The notes under the pieces were generated by a model, which searched no databases, was not told the origin of the DNA, and saw only the letters and a list, made by a program, of their open reading frames with translations. A stretch of 42,686 nucleotides of DNA. Source: Oceanipulchritudo sp049975345. GTDB taxonomy: Bacteria > Verrucomicrobiota > Verrucomicrobiia > Opitutales > Oceanipulchritudinaceae. Positions 1-7,210 of this stretch are shown here, in pieces. Each line of letters starts with the position of its first letter. The stretch's first letter is position 1. A program made the translations under genes and the position numbers. The stretch spans positions 1 through 42,686 of the forward strand of contig JBNGDP010000018.1 in NCBI GenBank assembly GCA_049975345.1. The letters are read 5' to 3'.

Positions 1-71
1 TCGCTGGCGCCCTGCTTCGCTGCGCTTCGCAGGGCACAGCTCGCGTCGCACCACAGCTTTTAACGCTCGCG
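1..71. repeat. attC-like site 1 (partial at window edge)
   Basis: GC-rich imperfect palindrome at the left edge. A 7-bp perfect stem is formed by GCCCTGC (9-15) and GCAGGGC (29-35). It is followed by CGCACCACAGCTTTTAACG (48-66), which aligns with the ends of two further sites at 488-557 and 1110-1207. The alignment suggests a family of integron-cassette recombination sites (attC), of which this is the 3' part. The left arm lies outside the window. No integrase gene is visible, so the identification rests on the repeated site structure and the cassette-like spacing. Confidence 0.45.
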
Positions 72-122
72 TAGAAAATCAAATTACTTGAACGAGACCC
101 AGCAAAAGAACAGAATACTAGA

Positions 123-314
123 ATGAAAACCAATTTTACATATTGGCAGGAGCCAGACGGAACGTATCTCGGATACCTGAACGATTTCCCAGAGCATTGG
201 ACACAAGGCATCGATCTAGAGGATCTTAAGGAAAATTTGATCGATCTGTACAAAACCTTCACGACTGAAAAAATCCCTGGAATCAAAAAAGTTGAAGAGT
301 TGGAAATCGCGTGA
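123..314 (+). CDS. hicB: HicB-family antitoxin, short form
   Basis: This 63-residue protein matches the N-terminal part of HicB antitoxins: a beta-strand start with YWQEPDGTYLGYLNDFPEHW followed by a helix of the DLEDLKENL type. HicB proteins neutralise the HicA mRNA interferase by direct binding, and most carry a C-terminal ribbon-helix-helix or HTH domain for autorepression. That domain seems to be absent here, so this is a minimal HicB. The ATG at 123 starts the conserved region. The stop TGA (312-314) overlaps the GTG start of the toxin gene by three bases, so the two are translationally coupled. The order is antitoxin first, the reverse of E. coli hicAB but known elsewhere. The pair lies between two attC-like sites and is AT-richer than the rest of the window, suggesting horizontal gain. 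Confidence 0.8.
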   Translation: MKTNFTYWQEPDGTYLGYLNDFPEHWTQGIDLEDLKENLIDLYKTFTTEKIPGIKKVEELEIA

Positions 315-487
315 AAAGAAGAGATCTGATTTCCAGGCTGGAGAAAGAAGGCTGTGAATTACTGCGACATGGCGGACGCCATGACATCTACCACAATCCC
401 AAGAGTGGGAATTCCCAACCGGTTCCTCGGCATCGTGAGATCAATGAAAGACTCGCGAAGAGGATCATAAAAGAATTGATCGGATAA
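311..487 (+). CDS. hicA: HicA-family mRNA interferase toxin (GTG start)
   Basis: A 58-residue frame that starts at GTG 311 inside the hicB stop codon and ends with TAA at 485-487. The translation begins VKRRDLISRLEKEGCELLRH and continues with GGRHDIYHNP and VPRH. This is the HicA double-stranded-RNA-binding-like fold: a helix, then the glycine-rich turn with the catalytic histidine (His24 here, in GGRHD), then the basic PRH segment (38-41). HicA toxins cleave mRNA independently of the ribosome and are held inactive by HicB. The length matches the usual 55-65 residues. The gene is easy to miss because its only start is GTG. No frameshift or missing catalytic residue is visible, so the toxin is probably active. 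Confidence 0.85.
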   Translation: MKRRDLISRLEKEGCELLRHGGRHDIYHNPKSGNSQPVPRHREINERLAKRIIKELIG

Positions 488-557
488 TCGGGAACCAATC
501 GCCGGTGTTGACGCCACTCGCTCGCGCTCGTAGCGCACCACAGCTCTAACGTTGGGC
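488..557. repeat. attC-like site 2 between the hicBA and yefM-yoeB cassettes
   Basis: It begins straight after the hicA stop and ends in GTTGGGC (551-557), a perfect match to the integron core GTTRRRY. The degenerate left core is CGGGAAC (489-495). A perfect 5-bp hairpin GCGCT-CGT-AGCGC lies in the middle. The segment CGCACCACAGCTCTAACG matches site 1. The right-hand core GTTGGGC is the exact reverse complement of GCCCAAC at 1110-1116, the left core of the next site. That is the pairing expected when the DNA between them (yefM-yoeB) was once one circular cassette. Confidence 0.5.
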
Positions 558-566
558 AGAAATCAG

Positions 567-602
567 TTGACACAGCAGCAGACCTGTACAGGATAGCGTA
601 CA
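567..602 (+). promoter_or_regulatory. yefM-yoeB promoter and YefM operator
   Basis: A consensus -35 hexamer TTGACA lies at 567-572. A weak -10 (AGGATA, 590-595, 17-bp spacer) sits just before the yefM ATG at 604, so the transcript would have almost no leader. Overlapping it is the 10-bp perfect palindrome CCTGTACAGG (583-592) and a second CGTACA (597-602). The core hexamer TGTACA is the known YefM operator core in E. coli, where a palindrome and an adjacent short repeat bind YefM-YoeB. The arrangement fits conditional autorepression. Confidence 0.6.
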
Positions 603-603
603 A

Positions 604-858
604 ATGAAAGCAATTACCTATACTTCAGCCCGGGAAAATTTGGCCGCTACGATGGACAAAGTCTGTGAGGATCGCGATCCAGTAATTATTACTCGGAAAA
701 GGGAGCAGGCCGTAGTAATGATGTCTCTGGAAGAGTTTGAAGCCCTTGAAGAGACAGCATATCTGCTTAAAAGTCCAGCGAATGCCAGGCGACTTCTTGA
801 GTCGATACATCAACTTGAACAGGGCGGGGGTCGCGCGAAAGAGTTAATCGAGGAATGA
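604..858 (+). CDS. yefM: YefM/Phd-family antitoxin
   Basis: This 84-residue antitoxin has the typical YefM layout. The N-terminal DNA-binding fold reads MKAITYTSARENLAATMDKV, then DPVIITRKREQAVVMMSLEEF, then a helix ending ETAYLLKSPANARRLLESI, which is the part that normally becomes ordered on the toxin. YefM binds YoeB and represses the operon through TGTACA-type operators, one of which lies directly upstream. The start is fixed by the operator/promoter on one side and by homology beginning at the first methionine. The stop overlaps the yoeB start in ATGA (855-858), the usual coupling in this module. The whole pair sits between two attC-like sites, as toxin-antitoxin cassettes often do in chromosomal integrons. 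Confidence 0.92.
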   Translation: MKAITYTSARENLAATMDKVCEDRDPVIITRKREQAVVMMSLEEFEALEETAYLLKSPANARRLLESIHQLEQGGGRAKELIEE

Positions 859-1109
859 AAAAAGTATTCTCGGATGGCGCATGGGAAGAGTACTTGTACT
901 GGCAGAAGTACGATAAGAAAATTTTGAACAGAGTTAATGACCTGATAAAGGACATAGAGAGAAACCATTATCAGGGAATAGGAAAGCCGGAACCACTGAA
1001 GCATGGTCTTTCAGGATATTGGTCAAGGAGAATTAATTCAGAGCACAGGATTGTATATAAGATCGAGAATGATTCCATCCAGATCGCTCAGGTCAGGTAT
1101 CACTATTAA
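855..1109 (+). CDS. yoeB: YoeB ribosome-dependent mRNA interferase toxin
   Basis: At 84 residues it has exactly the length of E. coli YoeB. The catalytic residues fall at the same positions: Glu46 (in GKPEPLK), Arg65 (in NSEHRIV) and His83 (in RYHY at the end). YoeB binds the ribosomal A site and cleaves mRNA there; YefM blocks it. The toxin starts within the antitoxin stop (ATGA overlap). It ends one base before the left core GCCCAAC of the next attC-like site, leaving no terminator, as expected for an integron cassette. Nothing suggests inactivation. Confidence 0.93.
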   Translation: MKKVFSDGAWEEYLYWQKYDKKILNRVNDLIKDIERNHYQGIGKPEPLKHGLSGYWSRRINSEHRIVYKIENDSIQIAQVRYHY

Positions 1110-1207
1110 GCCCAACCAGAAGTCGCTGGTGGTGACGCCGTTCGCTGGCTCTGTTTCGCTCTTCGAGCTTCGAGGGACAGGCCCTCGCGTCTCCCCACAG
1201 TTTTGGC
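1110..1207. repeat. attC-like site 3 after yoeB
   Basis: It starts with GCCCAAC (1110-1116), a perfect match to the RYYYAAC left core, immediately after the yoeB stop. The first 35 bases align well with site 2 (AACCA, then TCGCTGGTG / TCGCCGGTG, then TGACGCC). The right end CCCCACAGTTTTGGCG aligns with the CACCACAGCT...AACG ends of sites 1 and 2, but the right core (GTTTTGG) departs from GTTRRRY. The central arms are longer than in site 2 and contain CTTCGAG repeats that can pair. It may be a partly degraded site or the edge of the array. Confidence 0.45.
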
Positions 1208-1278
1208 GTCATTGCAAAAAACGAAGGAGAGAAAAAGATTGAATCAGGAGCATTTCCAGCAAGTCTACCGTAAAACGG

Positions 1279-1887
1279 ATGGAATCGATAGCGCCACATT
1301 CCGGTCGGGCGTGGAAAAGGGTGCCTGCCCTGTTTTTCCTGGGCCTTTTGCATTCCACATTCGTGCCTGGTCATGGGGAAGCCGATTATGACCTCTGGGC
1401 CATCCTCGAAAATGGACTAGGTTTTGAAAATGAGACTCGAATGATTCAAGCGGGAGAGGAGTTTCTGGAAACCGTGGAGGCGGAGACCATATTTTCCTAT
1501 AATCATGGAAGTGCATCCTTTGCCAGAAGCGGGAAACTGGAGTATTCGATCGATGGGAATTCCTTCAATTTGAGTGTCCTGAAAGTCGAGAGATACAGCC
1601 ACAGTTATTCCAATTCCTCGCATGCCATCACCATTGTGAATTTCTCCAACAGCTCCATCACCGTCCCAAACGGCGGTGAATTCCGGCAAAGTGATTTTGA
1701 ATTAACAGCCGCTTCGATCGAGGGTAATCGGTACCGTTTTGGAACCCTTACCGTGGACGCGACCTTCAGTGGTCAGGAAGGGATTTATTGGAATTCCAGA
1801 TTTGGCTGGTTTTTCGAGGAACGGACGTCTTTCCCCGGCTGGTATATCAATCCGACTTACTTGTTTCTCCTGCCCAGTGATCCTTGA
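1279..1887 (+). CDS. predicted secreted protein of unknown function
   Basis: I do not recognise the family. The 202-residue product has a plausible Sec signal peptide: a basic start with RAWKR, a hydrophobic core VPALFFLGLL, and small residues around GHGEA at about residue 34. The mature part is rich in Ser, Asn, Phe and Tyr and looks beta-rich. It ends with aromatic Gly-Trp turns (RFGWFFEE, FPGWYIN, NPTYLFLLPS) of a kind seen in uncharacterised exported proteins. The ATG at 1279 was chosen because it gives a basic n-region before the hydrophobic core. It follows the third attC-like site by about 70 bases and could be the body of a further cassette, but no matching site follows it. Composition is closer to the cassette region than to the exporter genes. 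Confidence 0.6.
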   Translation: MESIAPHSGRAWKRVPALFFLGLLHSTFVPGHGEADYDLWAILENGLGFENETRMIQAGEEFLETVEAETIFSYNHGSASFARSGKLEYSIDGNSFNLSVLKVERYSHSYSNSSHAITIVNFSNSSITVPNGGEFRQSDFELTAASIEGNRYRFGTLTVDATFSGQEGIYWNSRFGWFFEERTSFPGWYINPTYLFLLPSDP

Positions 1888-1910
1888 AAAAGGAAAGGAA
1901 AGCCAGCCTC

Positions 1911-2660
1911 ATGGACAACTACCAACTCCTGATGGATCTTCACAAGCAAGCCGACCGGCAAGGTCCTGGTGGAGACGCTGAGACGGAACTGGCGCTTCAG
2001 CTTGCCGGGATCGGGCGGGCCGCACCAGTGAAGGTCGCAGACATCGGCTGTGGAACGGGGGCATCCACCCTCCTGCTGGCCAGGCTCCTGAATGCCCGGA
2101 TCACGGCCGTGGACTTTTCCGAGGACTTTTTGGAAGTCTTAAAGGAAAGAGCCCGATCCGCAGGGGTGCTGGAGAGGATCACAACCCTTGCCTGCTCGAT
2201 GGACGACCTCCCATTCGCCGAAGAGGAATTTGATCTCATCTGGTCGGAGGGGGCGATCTACAACATCGGGTTTGAAAAGGGCGCAGCGGACTGGCGGCCT
2301 TACCTGAGAACGGGCGGCCTGCTGGTTGCCTCCGAAATCACATGGCTGACGCACTCCCGGCCGGAGGAACTCCAGGAACACTGGGACGGGGAATATCCCG
2401 GAATCGACCTGGCATCGGCCAAGATCGGGGTTCTCGAGAAGCACGGTTATTCGCCGGTCGGCTATTTCGTGTTGCCGGAGCATTGCTGGCTGGATGCGTA
2501 TTACCGTCCGATGGAGGCCCGGTTCGAGGACTTCCTGAACCGCAACGGGAACACCGAAGAGGCCCGTGCGGTCGTGGCCGCGGAGCGGAAGGAAATCGAG
2601 CTCTACCGGAAATACAAAGCCCACTACAGCTATGGCATGTATGTCGCGAAAAAACTGTAG
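1911..2660 (+). CDS. class I SAM-dependent methyltransferase
   Basis: This 249-residue protein has the Rossmann-type SAM-binding motif VADIGCGTG (residues 42-50), an acidic residue after strand 2 (AVDFSEDF) and a motif with DLIWSEGAIYNIGF after strand 4. The C-terminal part, with HCWLDAYYRPMEARFEDF and a tyrosine-rich end, is typical of a group of small-molecule or unassigned methyltransferases; the substrate cannot be read from the sequence. I chose ATG 1911 over an in-frame TTG at 1884 because a purine-rich AGGAAAGGAA lies 10 bases upstream and the family homology starts there. It ends tail-to-tail with the first permease, with no bases between the two stop codons, so the 3' ends of the two transcripts must overlap. 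Confidence 0.8.
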   Translation: MDNYQLLMDLHKQADRQGPGGDAETELALQLAGIGRAAPVKVADIGCGTGASTLLLARLLNARITAVDFSEDFLEVLKERARSAGVLERITTLACSMDDLPFAEEEFDLIWSEGAIYNIGFEKGAADWRPYLRTGGLLVASEITWLTHSRPEELQEHWDGEYPGIDLASAKIGVLEKHGYSPVGYFVLPEHCWLDAYYRPMEARFEDFLNRNGNTEEARAVVAAERKEIELYRKYKAHYSYGMYVAKKL

Positions 2661-3896
2661 CTACTCGTAGCGGAGGGCCTCGACCGGCTTGAGCCGGGCG
2701 GCGCGCAGGGCGGGGAAGAAACCGAAGGAGATCCCGATCGCGGTGCAGACCGCGAGGGCGACCCCGATCCACAGCCAGGGGATGATCATCGGGACCCGCA
2801 TCTGGGCGGCCACGAGATTCCCCACCACCCAACCGAGGACGATCCCGGCCAGGCCGCCGAGGAGGGAGAGGGCCACCGCTTCCAGGAGAAACTGGAGAAG
2901 AATGTCCTGTCTCCGGGCGCCGATGGATTTACGCAGTCCGATCTCACGCGTCCGCTCGGTGACGCTTACGAGCATGATGTTCATGATCCCGACCCCGGCG
3001 CAGAGGAGGGCGATGGCGCTGATCAGCAGTCCTCCGGTCCCGATGACGCGGGCGATCTTCGCGAAGGCCTCCTGCAGGGAGTCGTTGGAATAGATTTCGA
3101 AATCATTCTCCTCCCCCGGTTTCAGCCCGCGGACCTGCCGGAAGATCCCGATGGCGGTGTCCTGGGTCGGTTCCATCGCCGTGGCCGAGGGGGCCATCAC
3201 GGAAATATCCATGCTGCGACGCCAGTTCCAGTTGTTGGCGACAAAGCGGGTCACGGGAATGAGCACGATGTTGTCCATGCTGTTGCCAAACAACTTCCCT
3301 CGCTGCTTGAGGACCCCGACCACCGTGTACCGGTTGTCGTCGGCCACGACGGTTCGCCCGATCGGGTTTTGGTTGGGAAACAGCTCCTGCTCGATATCGT
3401 GGCCGAGGACGATCACCGGCCGGTTGAACTCAAGGTCGGTGGCGGAGAGGTTCCTGCCGTAGGCGATCTCGTACTTGTTGGTGAGGAGAAAGTTCTCGTT
3501 GGTGCCGAAAATCGCGTTGTTGGGCGAGGTTTTCCGGTCCTCGAAGCGGACCCGCTCGCCGTGATCGACGGCATACACGGTGACGGGGAGCCCCTCCTGT
3601 TCCATTCTCCGGGCGAACTCCATCGCCTGACGGGGCATGATGTTGGGGCGGCGCCACCAGTCGGCGCGCCCCCCTTCCATGCGGATGGCGGGGAACTTGG
3701 AGATCTCGAAGACGTTGGCGGCGAAGATGCTCAGGCCGGTGTCGATACTCTGCCGGATCGCGGAGAGGGCGGTCATGACCCCGACCACCGAGAACACTCC
3801 GATGGTGATGCCGAGGATGGTCAGCCCGGAGCGGAGCTTGTTGGCCCCGAGAGCCCGCGCGGATAGGTCGAGAAGGTCGGTTGCCTGCAGTTTCAT
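2661..3896 (-). CDS. MacB-type ABC transporter permease (half size), last gene of the exporter block
   Basis: A 411-residue permease of the MacB/FtsX type. The order is a first membrane helix (SGLTILGITIGVFSVVGVM, about 22-42), a large MacB periplasmic core domain with YGRNLSATDLEFNRPVIVLG, then the FtsX-like domain with three helices from about residue 288. The coupling segment SVTERTREIGLRKSIGARR is conserved, and it ends in the family signature PVEALRYE. Such proteins work as dimers driven by a separate MacB-like ATPase. They transmit force to a periplasmic adaptor and a TolC channel rather than moving substrate through the membrane. It lies 18 bases after the second half-size permease and shares the ATPase at 5177-5887. 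The two half-size permeases may form a heterodimer. Confidence 0.88.
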   Translation of the reverse strand: MKLQATDLLDLSARALGANKLRSGLTILGITIGVFSVVGVMTALSAIRQSIDTGLSIFAANVFEISKFPAIRMEGGRADWWRRPNIMPRQAMEFARRMEQEGLPVTVYAVDHGERVRFEDRKTSPNNAIFGTNENFLLTNKYEIAYGRNLSATDLEFNRPVIVLGHDIEQELFPNQNPIGRTVVADDNRYTVVGVLKQRGKLFGNSMDNIVLIPVTRFVANNWNWRRSMDISVMAPSATAMEPTQDTAIGIFRQVRGLKPGEENDFEIYSNDSLQEAFAKIARVIGTGGLLISAIALLCAGVGIMNIMLVSVTERTREIGLRKSIGARRQDILLQFLLEAVALSLLGGLAGIVLGWVVGNLVAAQMRVPMIIPWLWIGVALAVCTAIGISFGFFPALRAARLKPVEALRYE

Positions 3897-3914
3897 GGGA
3901 GGATCCGTATCGAT

Positions 3915-5180
3915 TTACTCATGACGCAGTGCATTGGCCGGATCGAGGCGGGCGGCCTGCCATGCCGGGGCGAGGCCGGAAAGGATCCCGGTGGCAACCG
4001 ACAGGAGGACGGCGATCAGGACAAGGTCGGTTGAGAAGGTGAATGGGAAGTTCGGGGCGGCGCTGGAAATCGCGATCTTCAGGCCGTAGGCCACGCCGAG
4101 ACCGATGACACCCCCGAGAAGGCAGATGAAGACCGCCTCAATCAGGAACTGCAGCAGGATGGCCTGGCGCCGGGCCCCGATGGCGCGGCGCGTGCCGATT
4201 TCCCGGGTACGCTCCTTCACGCTGACGAAGGTGATGTTCATGATCCCGATTGCGCCGACAAACAGGGCCAGACCGGTGATGAAGAACCCCGCCAGGGCCA
4301 GGCTGGATTTCACCGGCCCGAGCTGTTCCTCCAGCGCCTCCGAACGATTGATTTCAAAATCATTCTCCTCCTCGGGAAGCAGCCCGCGGATACGCCGGTA
4401 GAGGCCCGTCAATTCATCGACGGCAAGATCCATGTCCGCGCCCGGGGCGACCTGCACCCGGATGTTGTTGTGGCGGTCCCATCTGTAGATCCGGAGCAGC
4501 GCGGGCAGGGGAATGATGGCCTGCTTGTCGAAACTCTGCAGGCCGAGGAAGGAACCCTGTCGATCAACGACACCAATCACCGTGAACTTGAGCCCCTCGA
4601 TGGAGACCTTCTCACCGATGGCCTTTTCCAGGCCCTCCGGGAAGAGCGTGTCGGCGACGTCGTAGCCGAGAAGGGCGACGTTCTGTCGGCTCATTTCCTC
4701 CGAGTAGGTGAAGAAGCGCCCCTCACGGATGTCCGCGGTATTGATCATGCCGAAATCAGCGGAAGTGCCGTTGATGTAGATATCCGGCGCGCTGCGGTCC
4801 CCGCGCTTGACGTTGAAGAATCCGACCTTCGAGGGGACGGCCACGCGCAGCCGGCTGCCGGGATTGCGGTTGATCCATTCATTGATGCGCTCGGAATCCT
4901 GAAGGTCGATGTCCGGCCGGTTCCGGTACTTGTACCATTCGTCGCCGACATCCTTCCACGGCCATTTCTCGACATAGAGCAGGTCCCGTCCCAGCATGCC
5001 CAGGCTGTTGTCGAACCCCTTGTCGATCCCCTTGATGGCGGTGCCCATGAGCGTCACGGCGACGATACCGATGATCACCCCGAGGGCCGTCAGCAGCGAG
5101 CGCACCTTGTGCGAGAGCAACTGCTCGACGGCGATCCGGAACGCCTCGATCCATTCACTGATCCACCTTGCGAGGTTCAT
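3915..5180 (-). CDS. MacB-type ABC transporter permease (half size)
   Basis: This 421-residue permease has the same architecture as its downstream neighbour: an N-terminal helix (VRSLLTALGVIIGIVAVTLMG, about 26-46), a MacB periplasmic core of about 230 residues, and an FtsX domain with SVKERTREIGTRRAIGARR and a final DPANALRHE. The periplasmic core differs clearly from that of the neighbour, so this is an old duplication or a heterodimer partner, not a recent copy. The start codon overlaps the stop of the upstream ATPase gene by four bases (5177-5180), so translation is coupled. With the ATPase, adaptor and TolC-like gene upstream it completes a second tripartite exporter. Confidence 0.88.
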   Translation of the reverse strand: MNLARWISEWIEAFRIAVEQLLSHKVRSLLTALGVIIGIVAVTLMGTAIKGIDKGFDNSLGMLGRDLLYVEKWPWKDVGDEWYKYRNRPDIDLQDSERINEWINRNPGSRLRVAVPSKVGFFNVKRGDRSAPDIYINGTSADFGMINTADIREGRFFTYSEEMSRQNVALLGYDVADTLFPEGLEKAIGEKVSIEGLKFTVIGVVDRQGSFLGLQSFDKQAIIPLPALLRIYRWDRHNNIRVQVAPGADMDLAVDELTGLYRRIRGLLPEEENDFEINRSEALEEQLGPVKSSLALAGFFITGLALFVGAIGIMNITFVSVKERTREIGTRRAIGARRQAILLQFLIEAVFICLLGGVIGLGVAYGLKIAISSAAPNFPFTFSTDLVLIAVLLSVATGILSGLAPAWQAARLDPANALRHE

Positions 5181-5887
5181 GGGCTTGCGTGATGGGCGTT
5201 TCTCCCGATGGGCAGGTCTGATTCAATCAATCCATCCTTGAGGCGGACGCAGCGTCGCGCATGGCTTGCGATGTTATCCTCGTGGGTGACGACGAGGAGG
5301 CTGTGTCCCTGCCGGTAGAGGTCCTCGAAGAGGGCCATGATTTCCTGCCCGGTGTGAGAATCGAGGTTGCCCGTCGGCTCGTCGGCCAGGAGGATGGAGG
5401 GCTCGTTGACGAGGGCCCGGGCGATGGCGACGCGCTGGCGCTGTCCTCCGGAGAGCTCGTTCGGCTGGTGCATCCTGCGTTCCTTGAGCCCCACCTTCTC
5501 AAGGGCGATGGAGGCCCGGCGGAGGCGCTCCTCCTTCCGCAGGCCCGAATACACCAGGGGCAGTTCCACGTTGCGGAGGATGGTGGTGCGGGGAAGCAGG
5601 TTGAAGCTCTGGAAGATGAAACCGATCTGCCGGTTCCGGATCCGGGCGAGGGCGTCGTCGTCCATCTCGTCGACCGGTTCGCCGGCCAGGTGATAGGTTC
5701 CGCTGGTCGGCGTGTCCAGGCACCCGATGATGTTCATCAGGGTGGATTTCCCGCTGCCCGACGGACCCATGATGGCAACGTATTCATTTTTCCCGACATC
5801 GAGGTTGATGCCGTCAAGGGCCTTGACCTGGGTCTTCCCCAGGTCGTACACCTTGCGCAGGCCGCGGATCGTGATGACGGGTTCCAT
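5177..5887 (-). CDS. ABC transporter ATPase, MacB/LolD class
   Basis: This 236-residue nucleotide-binding subunit has Walker A GPSGSGKST (41-49), the Q-loop IFQSFNLLPR, the signature LSGGQRQRVAIARAL (145-159), Walker B ILLADEPTGNLD (165-176) and the switch histidine in VVTHEDN. Its length and the LADEPTGNLD pattern place it in the MacB/LolD/FtsE class, which powers mechanotransmission exporters with FtsX-type permeases. It overlaps the next permease start by four bases and lies 15 bases behind the adaptor gene. The second ATPase of the block (17806-18525) is a paralogue with a different N-terminus. Confidence 0.93.
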   Translation of the reverse strand: MEPVITIRGLRKVYDLGKTQVKALDGINLDVGKNEYVAIMGPSGSGKSTLMNIIGCLDTPTSGTYHLAGEPVDEMDDDALARIRNRQIGFIFQSFNLLPRTTILRNVELPLVYSGLRKEERLRRASIALEKVGLKERRMHQPNELSGGQRQRVAIARALVNEPSILLADEPTGNLDSHTGQEIMALFEDLYRQGHSLLVVTHEDNIASHARRCVRLKDGLIESDLPIGRNAHHASP

Positions 5888-5902
5888 CGCTTCCGGGAGG
5901 GT

Positions 5903-7210
5903 TCAGGATTCCCGTTCCTTTCCGTCCTTGTCCTTCTTGCGCCTCGAGACTTCGCTGCCGTCCTTCAGCTCCCTGGTGAGGGCGCGGTAACTTCCGGTGA
6001 TGATCTCATCGCCCTCCTCGAGACCGGACCTGATCTCGATATAGTCGCGGTCGGCGATACCGGTCTCCACCTTCCGCAGGCGGGCCTTATCCCCGTCGAC
6101 GACGAAAACGACGCGTACCCGGTTGTCCTCGGTGCGGCGGCGGAATCCGTTTTCGCGGTCTTCATCCCTTTCATCACCTTCGGCAGACTCCCCGTTTTCC
6201 TCGTTATTGTTCCCTTCCACCTCGCGTTTCGGGCGGACCACGACGCTGCCGATCGGTACCATGACCACGCCGGTCACAGTGTCGGTCTCGATATCCGCGG
6301 TGGCGGTCATGCCCGGACGGAGCCGGTCTCCGGGATCGTCAAGCTTGATGCGCACCTCGAAGGTGGTCAGTTCTTCCTGGCTGCGCTGGTTGGTGGTGAT
6401 CGCGGAGTTGGCGATTTCGGTGACGGTTCCGGTGAAGGTTTCCTTTGGCAGGGCGTCAATCTCAATGGAGGCGAAGTCGCCGATGGCGACAGTGACGATG
6501 TCGGCCTCACTGACCTCGACGCGCACCTCCATGGCGCTAAGATCGGCCACCCTCATGATTTCGGTCCCGGCAAACTGGCCGGTCCCGACGACCCGGTCCC
6601 CGGTCTCGGAATTGATGACGGTGATGGTTCCGTCGATCGGGGCGTATAGGCTGGCCTTGGCGAGCTGGTTGCTGGCCTCGCGCAGCTGCATTTCCTGGCG
6701 GTCGATCTGGTGAAGGGAGGACTCGTAGGCGGCCCTGGTCATTTCGAGCCGGGTGCGGGCCTGGTCCAGTTCATCCTGGGTGACGAATCCCTTGTCAAAC
6801 AGGTCTTCGGCGCGGCCCAGGTCCAACTCGGCCTGGAGCATCTCGGCGCGGCTGCGGGCGCTGTTGGCCCGTGTTGCCGCAAGGGAGGCCTCCTGCTGCT
6901 TCACCTGGGCCTCCAGGGTGTCGGGATTGACGCGCACGAGGAGGTCGCCCTTGCGCACCGAATCCCCGTCCTTGACCGGCAACTCGACAATTTCCCCGGG
7001 GACCTCGGAGGAAATGACGACCTCGGTTTCCGGCTGCACCTTTCCGGTGGCGGTGACCAGCGAGGTGATGTCACCCCGTTCCACCTTTTTGACATTGACC
7101 TCGATGCCCTTCTTTCCCCCGCTCATGCCGAGCACGGCGACCACCGCGGCAATGCCGAGAAAAACGGCCAGGAATATCCACTTCTTGAGGGATGATTTCT
7201 TTTTTACCAT
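5903..7210 (-). CDS. periplasmic adaptor (HlyD/MacA-type membrane fusion protein)
   Basis: A 435-residue adaptor that links an inner-membrane ABC exporter to a TolC channel. It has a single N-terminal membrane anchor (WIFLAVFLGIAAVVAVLGM, residues 11-29), a lipoyl/barrel-sandwich domain (EVVISSEVPGEIVELPVKDGDSVRKGDLL), a coiled-coil hairpin at about 100-185, the returning half-lipoyl motif ASLYAPIDGTITVI, and a beta-barrel domain. An unusual run of about 35 very acidic and Asn-rich residues (EGNNNEENGESAEGDERDED, about 327-360) interrupts the membrane-proximal domain. The C-terminus is highly basic. The last codons overlap the start region of the next gene's ribosome-binding area only loosely (15-base gap), while its own start overlaps the TolC-like gene stop by seven bases. 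Confidence 0.9.
   Translation of the reverse strand: MVKKKSSLKKWIFLAVFLGIAAVVAVLGMSGGKKGIEVNVKKVERGDITSLVTATGKVQPETEVVISSEVPGEIVELPVKDGDSVRKGDLLVRVNPDTLEAQVKQQEASLAATRANSARSRAEMLQAELDLGRAEDLFDKGFVTQDELDQARTRLEMTRAAYESSLHQIDRQEMQLREASNQLAKASLYAPIDGTITVINSETGDRVVGTGQFAGTEIMRVADLSAMEVRVEVSEADIVTVAIGDFASIEIDALPKETFTGTVTEIANSAITTNQRSQEELTTFEVRIKLDDPGDRLRPGMTATADIETDTVTGVVMVPIGSVVVRPKREVEGNNNEENGESAEGDERDEDRENGFRRRTEDNRVRVVFVVDGDKARLRKVETGIADRDYIEIRSGLEEGDEIITGSYRALTRELKDGSEVSRRKKDKDGKERES

Noticed and set aside
5261..6649. A 462-codon plus-strand open frame opposite the second ATPase and adaptor
   Set aside because: Antisense to a complete ATPase with all ABC motifs; translation shows only reversed-codon bias.
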